Shown here: positions 17,192 through 25,143 of the stretch, one piece after another | How positions within the stretch are numbered: position 1 is the first letter of the stretch | Layout of the letters: every line of letters starts with the position of its first letter | Notes under the pieces: model-generated | The model's database searches: none | Told to the model about the DNA's origin: nothing | The model's input: the letters and a program-made list of their open reading frames with translations, nothing else | DNA from: an uncultured Deferribacteres bacterium | GTDB lineage: Bacteria > Zhuqueibacterota > JdFR-76 > DREG01 | Direction of reading: 5' to 3' | NCBI GenBank assembly: GCA_913009825.1 | Contig: CAJVYQ010000005.1 | Location: 60,133-124,132 of the forward strand | DNA length: 64,000 nt | Program-made: the position numbers and the translations under genes

Positions 17192-17609
17192 TGTAACCCT
17201 CTTTCATGCGGCACAAGTTTTTGTTTGGGATAGAAACAATTAAAAATACGAAATTTCACTATTTAATGCCAAAGATATTCTCGGGAAAATAAAAAAGTAC
17301 ACCACATTCAGCGAAGTTAAAACAGACGGCATAAAAATGCAGCAAACGCAAAAGCGCAGAGATTGAACCGTTTTCTCCCTGCGCTCCCGCTATCTATTTT
17401 GGCCCGAATCGAGTGATTCCCTTGTTTTTGAGCTTGTTTTTGTTACCAACCGGATTTTTATTTTTAATGTAAATCCGGTTGGCGATTCAGCGAATCGCCC
17501 TACAATCGCTCAATTAAGGTTTGAGTAAGAGTAATTTCCGGGCAGCAGAACATACCGGTAAAGAACAAGATTTTGTCACTTTGTTCCCTGCGGTTACACG
17601 AAACGTAAA
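17192..17609. other. Intergenic with paired hairpins
   Basis: The 418 bases between gcvT and the aminotransferase encode nothing I can support. CCAACCGGATTT (17446-17457) pairs with AAATCCGGTTGG (17471-17482), and GGCGATTC pairs with GAATCGCC right after (17481-17499). A partial family C end (ATCGCTCAATTAAGG) lies near 17506. Confidence 0.5.
17446..17499. repeat. Double hairpin repeat
   Basis: A perfect 12-bp stem with a 13-base loop is followed at once by an 8-bp stem with a 3-base loop. The second stem (ggcgattc/gaatcgcc) recurs at 61577-61600, so this is a dispersed motif rather than a gene-specific terminator. It may still end transcription of the aminotransferase gene on the minus strand. 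Confidence 0.6.
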
Positions 17610-18785
17610 TTACAATTTTTTGATACTCGTTGCCATTCTTCTCAGCGCCTCCTGAATATTCTCAACCGAATTGGCGTAAGAGAAACGCAGATAGCCTTCA
17701 CCGTACCCGCCGAAGGCGGTTCCGGAAAGAGCAGCCACACCGGCCTCATTGAGAAAATAACCGGCTAGCTGCCGTGTATCCATGCCGGTTTTTTTCACCA
17801 GTTCGGTCACATTGGGAAAGACATAAAAAGCGCCGCGGGGCCGGAGACAGGTGATGCCGTCGATAGCATTCAATCCATCGACAATCACATCCCGGCGCCG
17901 CTTGAATTCCGCTACCATCGCTTGCGATTCGTCTTGCGGACCGGTTAATGCGGCAATACCGCCATACTGGATAAAACTATTTGGACAGGAGTTACTGTTT
18001 ACCTGCAACTGTGCCACTTTTTCCGCCAATTCAGCAGGCATCACACCGTATCCCAAACGCCAGCCGGTCATCGCGTAGGTTTTGGAAAAACCGTGCAAAA
18101 TAATGGTTTTTTCCTGCATACCCGGAAAAGAAGCAATGCTGAGATGTTCTCCCTCATAAAGGATGAATTCGTACACCTCATCTGAAAGAATCATAATATC
18201 ACGATCTTTCACTAACCCGACAATCCCTTCCAGATCGCTCTTTGACAGCACACCGCCGGTTGGATTTTGTGGTGAATTGAGGATGATCATTTTTGTCTTG
18301 CCGGTGATGAGCTGTTTCAGATCGTTGATATCAAAACTAAACTCTTTCTCTTCTTTCAACGGTAAAGGAACCGCTTTGGCGCCGACAAATTCGATCACCG
18401 ATTCATAAATGGGGAAACCGGGATTGGGATAAATCACTTCATCGCCTTCGTTCACCAGGGCCAAAATGGAAAAAAATATGATCGGCTTCGCGCCAGGGGT
18501 AACGACCACCTGATCGGGAGTAAATTCAAGGCTGCGCGACCGGCCGGTGACTTTGGCAATCACCGAGCGGAGTTCAAGAGAACCCGGCGCGGGGCCGTAA
18601 TGAGTTTGTCCGTTGCACAGCGCCTGAATGGCAGCATCGGAAATATTTTTAGGAGTGAGAAAATCAGGTTCACCCAACTCGAGGTGAACAATATTCTTCC
18701 CCTTCGCTTCCAATGCTTTTGCTTTTGCTAAAACTTCAAAAGCGGTTTCCGTGCCTAAACGACTCATTCTTTCGGCTAATTTCAT
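17610..18785 (-). CDS. PLP-dependent class I/II aminotransferase (aspartate-aminotransferase type)
   Basis: The 391-residue enzyme moves amino groups between an amino acid and a 2-oxo acid, using PLP. It shows MSRLGTETAFEVLAKAKALE, HLELGEPDFLTPKN, THYGPAPGSLELR, NSPQNPTGGVLS, LSDEVYEFILY and LHGFSKTYAMTGWRLGY (Schiff-base Lys in SKTYAMTGWR), then FRFSYANSVENI near the C-terminus with the substrate-binding Arg. This is the AspC Ib-type pattern; Asp/Phe/Tyr or N-acetyl-diaminopimelate-type specificity cannot be told apart by eye. RBS AGGAG lies 8 bases before the ATG. It stands alone between repeats. Confidence 0.88.
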   Translation of the reverse strand: MKLAERMSRLGTETAFEVLAKAKALEAKGKNIVHLELGEPDFLTPKNISDAAIQALCNGQTHYGPAPGSLELRSVIAKVTGRSRSLEFTPDQVVVTPGAKPIIFFSILALVNEGDEVIYPNPGFPIYESVIEFVGAKAVPLPLKEEKEFSFDINDLKQLITGKTKMIILNSPQNPTGGVLSKSDLEGIVGLVKDRDIMILSDEVYEFILYEGEHLSIASFPGMQEKTIILHGFSKTYAMTGWRLGYGVMPAELAEKVAQLQVNSNSCPNSFIQYGGIAALTGPQDESQAMVAEFKRRRDVIVDGLNAIDGITCLRPRGAFYVFPNVTELVKKTGMDTRQLAGYFLNEAGVAALSGTAFGGYGEGYLRFSYANSVENIQEALRRMATSIKKL

Positions 18786-18819
18786 TCAGTATCTCCTTTC
18801 ATTCAATTTAAGTTCTTCT

Positions 18820-18975
18820 GTAACTACTCAGGTGTGCTCCATGAATTAATTGTAATCACGCTTCGAATCCGCTCAGCATGGCTATTTTAGCCGGCCTGAG
18901 CCCTTCGTCAAGCTCAGGATAAACTCAGTCGAAGGTTTCCTGCATATCAAAATACAAGCACAACTGAATAGTTAC
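18820..18975. repeat. Family A intergenic element, copy 3
   Basis: The ends are GTAACTACTCAGGTGTGC and CAACTGAATAGTTAC. The core has gtaatcacgcttcgaatccg, ggcctgagcccttcg and aaactcagtcgaaggtttcc, as in copies 2 and 4. It separates the aminotransferase gene and plsY. Confidence 0.75.
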
Positions 18976-18979
18976 GTTT

Positions 18980-19588
18980 TTAGTATTCAATAGATTCTGC
19001 TTTACTCTTCAACCAGATATCCCGAATTCCTGGAATATGTTTAATCAGAATCAAGATACAAATGATTGAAACGGGAATTGCCAACCGGTTTGCAACAAAA
19101 AGTGCGCCCGGCCACCAAATAAAAATAAACAGCGCGCTTGTCACCAGAACACTGGCGTAAATTACTTTTCTCAGGATTGAATAAACCAATGCCCACAAAA
19201 CCAGCCAAACCCCTGCCAAAGACGGAGCGAGAAGAACCATCACACCGGCGCCGGTTGCCAAACCACGCCCGCCATGGAATTTCAACCAAACCGGATAATT
19301 GTGCCCCAATACAGCAAGTACAGCCGCAGCGCCAATCATGAACGGATCAGCGGAGAAAAACTGCCGCGCCAGACCGGCCGCCAACAGTCCTTTTGAAAAA
19401 TCCATGAGCAGCACCAGGACAGACAAGGGTTTGGAACGGGTGGTGCGAAACACATTCATCGTTCCCACATTGCCGCTGCCATCAGTCGTTACATCCCGGT
19501 GGTAACGCCATTTAACCAGAAGATAAGCAGATGGGATGGAACCGAGCAGATAGGCCGGGAGAAGGGCGATACTATTTTCGAGCCACAT
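18980..19588 (-). CDS. plsY: Acyl-phosphate:glycerol-3-phosphate acyltransferase
   Basis: PlsY makes lysophosphatidic acid from acyl phosphate and glycerol 3-phosphate, the first step of phospholipid synthesis. I choose ATG 19586-19588 (MWLENSIALLPAYLLGSIPS), which has AAGGGA upstream and gives 202 residues, the normal family length; the frame is open for 100 more codons through a repeat, which I take as non-coding. Five membrane segments are visible. The three motifs are present: GSIPSAYLL, GSGNVGTMNVFR and LGHNYPVWLKFHGGRGLATG. It is monocistronic here. Confidence 0.93.
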   Translation of the reverse strand: MWLENSIALLPAYLLGSIPSAYLLVKWRYHRDVTTDGSGNVGTMNVFRTTRSKPLSVLVLLMDFSKGLLAAGLARQFFSADPFMIGAAAVLAVLGHNYPVWLKFHGGRGLATGAGVMVLLAPSLAGVWLVLWALVYSILRKVIYASVLVTSALFIFIWWPGALFVANRLAIPVSIICILILIKHIPGIRDIWLKSKAESIEY

Positions 19589-19794
19589 TCTGTTTTTCCC
19601 TTCATAAATTCCGGTTAACTTAAAAAAGTAAATAAATATCGCAGGATAATCAAGCAGATTTTTCAAATATTCAGGATAAGTATTATTTTTTTCAATAACC
19701 TGAATTGAAGGGTAAAGAGGGAGCCGGTCTTCAAAACCATGAAACAGGAATTGCCGGTTGCAGCGAAAATATATTTTTGCTACATTGAACAAAC

Positions 19795-19999
19795 TGTAAC
19801 ACTTTAGTTCTCTGAAAAAATCTATCAAGCACCCATTTAAAGTGCATGCTTCATAATTGGTGGTAAGCAACCTCTCCTGGCTCCTCACTTCGGCAGACTC
19901 AGTACAGACCTTGCAGCAAAGGAGGGGAAATTCCTCCCCTTTATAAGAGGAGGTCAGAAGGGGTTGAATCCCATATTTTCAACGGACTAAAATATTACA
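19795..19999. repeat. Family B intergenic element, copy 2
   Basis: The left end is TGTAACACTTTAGT and the right end ACTAAAATATTACA, inverted with 12 of 14 matches. It lies between the divergent genes plsY and the heptose fusion, and its right end stops 28 bases before the latter's start. Confidence 0.65.
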
Positions 20000-20027
20000 A
20001 CAAATTTAATTTTCCGGAGAATGTGCA

Positions 20028-21119
20028 ATGCTAAAGGACAAAATAAAGCAACGTGCCGAGCTGGTTCCATTATGCCGCACATGGCGAAGCGAAAAACGAG
20101 TGATAGGCTTTACTTCCGGCGCTTTTGATCTGCTGCATGCCGGACATGTGGAATACCTGGAAAAGGCCCGGCAGCAATGTGACATTCTCATTGTCGGCCT
20201 CAACAGCGATGCTTCCGTGCGGCGTTACAAAGGCAAAAATCGTCCCGTCATTCCTGAACATGAGCGCATAAAAATTGTGGCTGCATTGGCGTCGGTAGAT
20301 TATGTCTATGGTTTCAACGAAAGAAGAAACCGAAAAAATATTGAGCAACTGAAACCGGACATCTATATCAAAGCCGGTGATTACACCGTCGATCAATTAA
20401 CTTCGCAGGAGTTCGTCACCGCTTATGGTGGGAAAGCGGTTTTAATTCCCATCGAATCGGATACCTCCACAAGTAAAATTATCGAAAAGATCCGGGCCGA
20501 TAAAACCGGTTCATTTCAGTCTGTTCAGTTCGAAAATCAGATTCATTTTCTCCGGCACGAAAGTAAATCCAAACCGGCTGTTTTTGTAGACCGAGACGGC
20601 ACAATTAATATGGACACGGAATATCTCCACGAACCGGAAAAATTCCAATTGCTGCCGGGTGTGCTGCCCGGACTGAAAAAAATGCAGGATATGGGTTTCC
20701 GTTTAATCATAGTCACCAATCAGGCGGGTATCGGTTTGGGATATTTTACAAAAGAGGATTTCTACCGGGTGAACCGGCGGATGTTTCAACTCTTAGCGGA
20801 ACAGAATATACAAATTGATAAAATTTATTTTTGTCCCCACAGCATCGCGGAAAACTGCAACTGCCGGAAGCCAAAAACAGGGCTCATCGAGCAGGCACAG
20901 CGGGATTTGAATATAGACATGGCGCACAGTTTTATGATCGGCGACACCACCATCGACTTACAAACCGGTAAAAACGCAGGATTAAAAACCGTTTTGGTAG
21001 AAACAGGCAAAGGCGGCAAAGACGGAAAATACCCGGTACATGCGGATTTCATTGCAAAAAACCTCTTGTTTGCGGCGGATTGGATCCTTGCGCTGGAAAG
21101 AGAAACAAAGGAAAAATAA
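20028..21119 (+). CDS. Fused heptose-phosphate cytidylyl/adenylyltransferase and HAD phosphatase (HldE-C/GmhB type)
   Basis: This 363-residue protein joins two LPS heptose-pathway activities. Residues about 25-155 are a nucleotidyltransferase of the RfaE2 type (FTSGAFDLLHAGHVEYLEKA, VGLNSDASVRRYKG, IYIKAGDY, STSKIIEKI). Residues about 183-345 are a histidinol-phosphatase-like HAD enzyme of the GmhB type (VFVDRDGTINMD, IVTNQAGIGLGYFT, CNCRKPKTGLI with Zn-binding Cys, and FMIGDTTIDL). GmhB removes the 7-phosphate of heptose bisphosphate and the other half activates heptose 1-phosphate, so the fusion covers consecutive steps. The HldE kinase domain is absent. RBS GGAG precedes the ATG. It is one of few plus-strand genes. 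Confidence 0.88.
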   Translation: MLKDKIKQRAELVPLCRTWRSEKRVIGFTSGAFDLLHAGHVEYLEKARQQCDILIVGLNSDASVRRYKGKNRPVIPEHERIKIVAALASVDYVYGFNERRNRKNIEQLKPDIYIKAGDYTVDQLTSQEFVTAYGGKAVLIPIESDTSTSKIIEKIRADKTGSFQSVQFENQIHFLRHESKSKPAVFVDRDGTINMDTEYLHEPEKFQLLPGVLPGLKKMQDMGFRLIIVTNQAGIGLGYFTKEDFYRVNRRMFQLLAEQNIQIDKIYFCPHSIAENCNCRKPKTGLIEQAQRDLNIDMAHSFMIGDTTIDLQTGKNAGLKTVLVETGKGGKDGKYPVHADFIAKNLLFAADWILALERETKEK

Positions 21120-21232
21120 AAGCAGATAATTGGTACTGTAAAATCCTCAAAGAGACAAAATGCAGGAGATTCCCCGTCGCTCCGCTCGCTCGGAATGATA
21201 AACAAGGATCGGTTTGCTTTATCGGGATTCTT

Positions 21233-22234
21233 TCAACCCAAAATACTGCGGATCGATTTTTCGTTGAGTAAACTGCGGGCGTGGAAAAGAGTGGCGCTGT
21301 GAATACCCAAAGGCTGAATTCGCTCAATTAGAGCAGGCAGGCTGTCGCCGCTCTCTTTTCTGCGATCCCACTTGATAGACGATACCTGAAAAGACGGAAT
21401 GACCGGCAATTTTTGGCGCTTCAACAATTCAACCAAATAAGCGATGCTGTCGTCATGATGCCAGTCCAATAATTTCTCATAAATCAGGGGGCTGAAGAAA
21501 TGGGCGTTTTTCTGCAACAGATGCACATCCTGCCCCAACCACTCACTGCACATTTCATTTCCGTCATCAGAAACCAACGGCAAAAGCTGCACCCCAACCT
21601 GCGTTTTTTTGAATAGTTTCTGTATTTGTCCACTGATCTCCGCCAGCCAACCGGAAATAATTTCACCTTGCCATTTTCGCCAATCGGCCGGTTTGGCGGC
21701 GCCAAAATTTATGTTTGTGTCCGCTTCAAATTTTAACCGGCAACGCTCACAATAACAAAAAGGCGGCCACTGGTGCGGATCGATTACATTGCCCCATTCT
21801 TCCCAAAAATAGGGTGTGCGCGCATAATCCAGTATGACTGCATGAGCCGGTAAATTGACTAATGAACGGGCAATCACATCACCAAGAAAAGAGCGGTATT
21901 GGTCATCTGTAGGACAAATTGGCGCAAACCATCCCGGAAAGGAAAAATCCTCACCGGTGCGATGAACCGGATGAGATTCGGGATGACGGAAATAAAAAAC
22001 GGAATTATTCAAAACAGGAAAAATGAGCCAGGATTCCATCTCCCGGTCCCTGATTTTGCCGATCAGCGTTTGTACCTGGTCAAATAGACCACTCAACTGA
22101 TCATTCAGGCTAACAGGAATAATGAGTCCGCCGATGCCTGAATTATGCCAGAGAGAGAGCAAACGATCCCAGCTAAAATTGGGCGCCCAACGGTTTGATT
22201 CAATGCCCGGAATTTTGACCATCCAATTCATCAT
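21233..22234 (-). CDS. TIM-barrel glycoside-hydrolase-like protein, unknown substrate
   Basis: From ATG 22232-22234 the product has 333 residues (a TTG at 22240 is less likely). It has no signal peptide. AVILDYARTPYFWEEW, then PPFCYCERCRLKFE and WRKWQGEIISGWLAEI resemble the core of barrel proteins related to glycosidase families in which a CxxC pair follows the substrate loop (FCYCERC here). VIPSFQVSSIKW and GIHSATLFHARSLL would be late strands. It starts 17 bases after the ROK regulator stop, so regulator and enzyme are probably co-transcribed, pointing to sugar metabolism. I do not recognise a precise family. Confidence 0.6.
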   Translation of the reverse strand: MMNWMVKIPGIESNRWAPNFSWDRLLSLWHNSGIGGLIIPVSLNDQLSGLFDQVQTLIGKIRDREMESWLIFPVLNNSVFYFRHPESHPVHRTGEDFSFPGWFAPICPTDDQYRSFLGDVIARSLVNLPAHAVILDYARTPYFWEEWGNVIDPHQWPPFCYCERCRLKFEADTNINFGAAKPADWRKWQGEIISGWLAEISGQIQKLFKKTQVGVQLLPLVSDDGNEMCSEWLGQDVHLLQKNAHFFSPLIYEKLLDWHHDDSIAYLVELLKRQKLPVIPSFQVSSIKWDRRKESGDSLPALIERIQPLGIHSATLFHARSLLNEKSIRSILG

Positions 22235-22251
22235 AAACAAACGATTCAGGG

Positions 22252-23517
22252 TTATTTTACGAAAGCTTTGCGATATTTTCGCGTATCGATGAACGGCGGT
22301 TCAAACAGATCTTCCAGCACAAGTCCTACCGCTCCCTTCATGCCGCTCTCTTTTTTGGTAACCGACGACTGTATTTTTACTTTGGCGGCGGGAAGATGCA
22401 AGATATTTTTTTGCACCCGTTGTTTGATCAGATCCAACAACCAGTTGCTATGTTCGAAAATCTCGCCGTTAAAAACAACTAATTCAGGATTCAGGTAATT
22501 AATTAAATTGATACTTAAAATACTGAGCAAATGCGCATATTCTGCCAATATTTTGCGGCAAAGATCGTCACCCTTCACCGCCGCCTGAAGAATATCCGTT
22601 ATCTGCAGCGGGACATCCTGCGCCGCCAGGGTGGTTTCATACCCGTTATAAACCGCAATTTCAAAAGAATGAAGCAGGTTGTGATAAGATAAGACATCGC
22701 CAAAATACTGTTGCCCGTGAAACAGGAGAGGAAATTTTTCTTTTTCTTTCAGAAAATAGCCGAGTTCGTCGTAACCGATTTCTCCGGCGCTGTAGGTAAT
22801 CCCCCGGTGAATCTTCCCATCGATAATGAAGCCGGCGCCAATCCCCTCTCCCACGCCGATGAAGATCATATTGTTCATCTGTCTCTTTTGGCCAAACACA
22901 AATTCGCCGATGGCAGCCATTTTGATATCATTGTCCACATACACATAGGAGCTGCAACACTTTTTGAATATTTCCTTTAATTCAAGCCCCCGCCAGGGTT
23001 TTACGCTATGGGCTTCCGTTAAAACTCCCCGCTTTACATCGACCAGGCCGGGAATACCAATACCGATGCCGAATAATTGTTCAGGACGGATTTTTTCTTT
23101 GCCGATCAGACGATGGATGGCATCCACAACCTGTTGAATTAATTTTTCCCCTTCCTGATCTGCAGAAAAGCTTTTCCGGCAAATAGACAAAATGTTTGCG
23201 TAGAGATCGCAAACCGCTACACGAAAATGTGATTTGCGTAATTCTACACCGATGATATAGCCGGCCTTTTCATTAAAAGAAAGCATAACCGGCTTGCGGC
23301 CGCCTTTGTCGGAAGATACGCCCGGACCAATTTCCCGGATGAAATCCCGCTTAATCAGGCGGGAGACAATATCTGAAACCGCAGCTCTGGAGATATTGTA
23401 GCGCCGCGACAACTCCGCCCGGGAGATAGGCCCCTCTTCTTTGATCAATTTCAAAATATAAATTTCGTTGATATCCCTCAGAAGCGTGATGTTTTTTTCC
23501 AGATCATGAATCGGCAT
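22252..23517 (-). CDS. ROK-family transcriptional regulator
   Basis: The 421-residue protein has an N-terminal winged helix (RAELSRRYNISRAAVSDIVS, residues about 33-60), then a ROK sugar-kinase-like fold (IGIGIPGLVDVKRGVL, YVDNDIKMAAIGE, GVGEGIGAGFIIDGKIHRG, SAGEIGY). This is the NagC/XylR/Mlc layout. The phosphate-binding DxGGT is replaced by GVELRKSH, and the HxxxxxxCxCGxxGC zinc motif is missing, so it is probably a ligand-responsive repressor with no kinase activity. It is followed on the same transcript by the TIM-barrel protein, its likely target. Confidence 0.85.
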   Translation of the reverse strand: MPIHDLEKNITLLRDINEIYILKLIKEEGPISRAELSRRYNISRAAVSDIVSRLIKRDFIREIGPGVSSDKGGRKPVMLSFNEKAGYIIGVELRKSHFRVAVCDLYANILSICRKSFSADQEGEKLIQQVVDAIHRLIGKEKIRPEQLFGIGIGIPGLVDVKRGVLTEAHSVKPWRGLELKEIFKKCCSSYVYVDNDIKMAAIGEFVFGQKRQMNNMIFIGVGEGIGAGFIIDGKIHRGITYSAGEIGYDELGYFLKEKEKFPLLFHGQQYFGDVLSYHNLLHSFEIAVYNGYETTLAAQDVPLQITDILQAAVKGDDLCRKILAEYAHLLSILSINLINYLNPELVVFNGEIFEHSNWLLDLIKQRVQKNILHLPAAKVKIQSSVTKKESGMKGAVGLVLEDLFEPPFIDTRKYRKAFVK

Positions 23518-23647
23518 TTTTTGTCTTTTTCATTAAACAGGGCGCAATATTTTGTTATTTTTGTAAGATAAACAAACTAATTGTAAGTAAAAATTGCTAC
23601 AGTGTCAAGTTAAAAATAGATTCGTAGAGAAATGTGCGGAAGAGGCA

Positions 23648-23682
23648 CAGAAGCTGACCTTTTCTAAAAAGGTCGGCTTCTG
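23648..23682. terminator. Terminator-like hairpin
   Basis: CAGAAGCTGACCTTTT and AAAAAGGTCGGCTTCTG form a 15-16 bp stem with a very short loop and one G-U pair. TTTT follows on the plus strand. It lies just past the 3' end of the P1 peptidase gene and before the ROK gene promoter, so it probably ends the peptidase transcript. Confidence 0.6.
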
Positions 23683-23716
23683 TTTTGAATGTCCCCCTGC
23701 CCGGGTAAATAAAACT

Positions 23717-24859
23717 TTATTTCTCTTTCAGCCAGGGGATCACTTCATTTAGAGGCAGTTCTTCCACAGTTCTGCCTTTGAATCCGGTCATGGTTTTCGC
23801 CTGGAACAGCGAATTATAAATTGCCTCCTCCGTTGCTTCCACGGCTGCCAAAAACAACGGACTCATGGCGTTGTTATCAACATCGGTTTTTTTGCGCTTT
23901 TTTTCATGCCCGGCCGATGAGACCCGGTTTCCGGCAAAAGTAGAAAACGCAATCACATAATCGCCGCTGCCGTTGCTCATGTACCCTCCGGTTCTGGCCA
24001 ATCCCAACAGGGTTCGCTTGGCCAGCCGTTTCAAGTTCCGGGCGGAAAGCGGCGCATCGGTGGCAACAACAATGGCGCAGGAGCCGTCGTCTTTTTTATT
24101 CAGGAACCGTTTGTATGGATATTTGCCTAATTTTTGCCCAACCGGCACGCCGTTGATCTGCAGCACGCCGCCGAAATTAGTCTGCACAAGAACGCCAACG
24201 GTAAAACCTCCCAGTTCCCGTGGCAACTTCCGCGAAGAGGTACCGATACCGCCTTTGAAACCGAAACAGACGGTACCGGTACCGGCGCCCACATTTCCTT
24301 CGTCAACCGGTCCCGATTTAGCGTCCCGAAGCGCAGCAAATACCTGTTCTTTGCCCACAGCTCTTTTTTGAATGTCGTTTAACCTGCCGTCATTGGTTTC
24401 TCCCACAACAGGGTTGATGGAACGCACATCTTCATTTCCCGGCAAACTAAGCATGTAATCGATCAGCGCATCGGCGACACGGAATACATTCAGCGTGCTG
24501 GTCAGCGCGACGGGCGTTTCAATTTCACCAAGTTCGTCCACCTGGATTTTGCCCAACAATTTACCGAAACCGTTGCCGACATAAATGGCGCCGGTCACTT
24601 TTTCCCGGAACAGATTTCCGTCGTGGGGCAGGATAACGGTTACACCGGTGCGAAACGAATCTCCTTTAATCAGCGTGGCATGTCCCACTTTAACACCCGG
24701 CACATCGGTGATGGCATTCCATTTTCCGGTCGGCAAAATACCAACGGAGATGCCCAGTTCCCGAATACGGGGTTTTTCTTTTGCCACAGAAACGGTAACG
24801 GTAAACAGAAAAACAAAAAGGATAAAAAAACAAACGGGGTAAAAAAGGGATGTTTTCAT
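23717..24859 (-). CDS. P1-family peptidase (DmpA/L-aminopeptidase type), exported
   Basis: The 380-residue product has a signal peptide (residues 1-26, FILFVFLFTVTVSVA). The mature part has ITDVPGVKVGHATLIKGD, GVTVILPHDG, GAIYVGNGFGKLLG, LTSTLNVFRVADALI, GNVGAGTGT, CFGFKGGIGTSSR and the self-processing site region MSNGSGDYVIAFST. These are P1/DmpA landmarks; the family are Ntn-type hydrolases that cut themselves before a Ser and release N-terminal D- or L-amino acids. Export suggests peptide scavenging. No operon partner is seen. Confidence 0.88.
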   Translation of the reverse strand: MKTSLFYPVCFFILFVFLFTVTVSVAKEKPRIRELGISVGILPTGKWNAITDVPGVKVGHATLIKGDSFRTGVTVILPHDGNLFREKVTGAIYVGNGFGKLLGKIQVDELGEIETPVALTSTLNVFRVADALIDYMLSLPGNEDVRSINPVVGETNDGRLNDIQKRAVGKEQVFAALRDAKSGPVDEGNVGAGTGTVCFGFKGGIGTSSRKLPRELGGFTVGVLVQTNFGGVLQINGVPVGQKLGKYPYKRFLNKKDDGSCAIVVATDAPLSARNLKRLAKRTLLGLARTGGYMSNGSGDYVIAFSTFAGNRVSSAGHEKKRKKTDVDNNAMSPLFLAAVEATEEAIYNSLFQAKTMTGFKGRTVEELPLNEVIPWLKEK

Positions 24860-24916
24860 GATTGCCTCGAATTCTTGTTGTTTGATTCTCCGGGAAATCT
24901 ATTCGTTCACTCAGAA

Positions 24917-24999
24917 AAGACCCGGCAGGTTTAGCTCCGGTATTATTCAGTGAAATTGAATGATTAAAATCGGAAAATTTGCGAAACCCGCCAGGTCTT
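24917..24999. repeat. Inverted repeat of the CCxGGCAGGTTT type
   Basis: AAGACCCGGCAGGTTT (24917-24932) faces AAACCCGCCAGGTCTT (24984-24999), imperfectly complementary over 16 bases. It resembles the ACCTTCCAGG palindromes at 29590 and 34003. It lies upstream of the peptidase gene. Confidence 0.5.
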
Positions 25000-25049
25000 A
25001 AACCACAATTTAGGTAGAGGCGCAAACTATGAATAAAAAAACTTGTTTA

Positions 25050-25113
25050 ACACCCCCCGTACCCTTCTTAAAGGGGGAATTAGAGTCCCCCTTGAGGAGG
25101 GTACGGGGGGTGT
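25050..25113 (-). terminator. Strong hairpin after carB
   Basis: ACACCCCCCGTACCC (25050-25064) pairs exactly with GGGTACGGGGGGTGT (25099-25113), and an inner AAGGGGG/CCCCCTT stem extends it. Reading the minus strand, a run of seven T follows within about 12 bases. The position, just past the carB stop, fits transcription termination. A shorter relative (ACCCCCGTACC/GGTACGGGGGT) lies at 29477-29509. Confidence 0.65.
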
Positions 25114-25143
25114 AATTTCACTTACCTAAATAGCCACAAAACA

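Noticed and set aside
17192..17609. Glycine riboswitch upstream of gcvT
   Set aside because: No glycine aptamer core could be recognised; the region holds dispersed hairpins, and most of it is 5' of gcvT but 3' of the aminotransferase gene.
19589..19888. 100-codon N-terminal extension of PlsY
   Set aside because: PlsY families start at the MWLENS-type position, and the extra stretch is partly repeat DNA.
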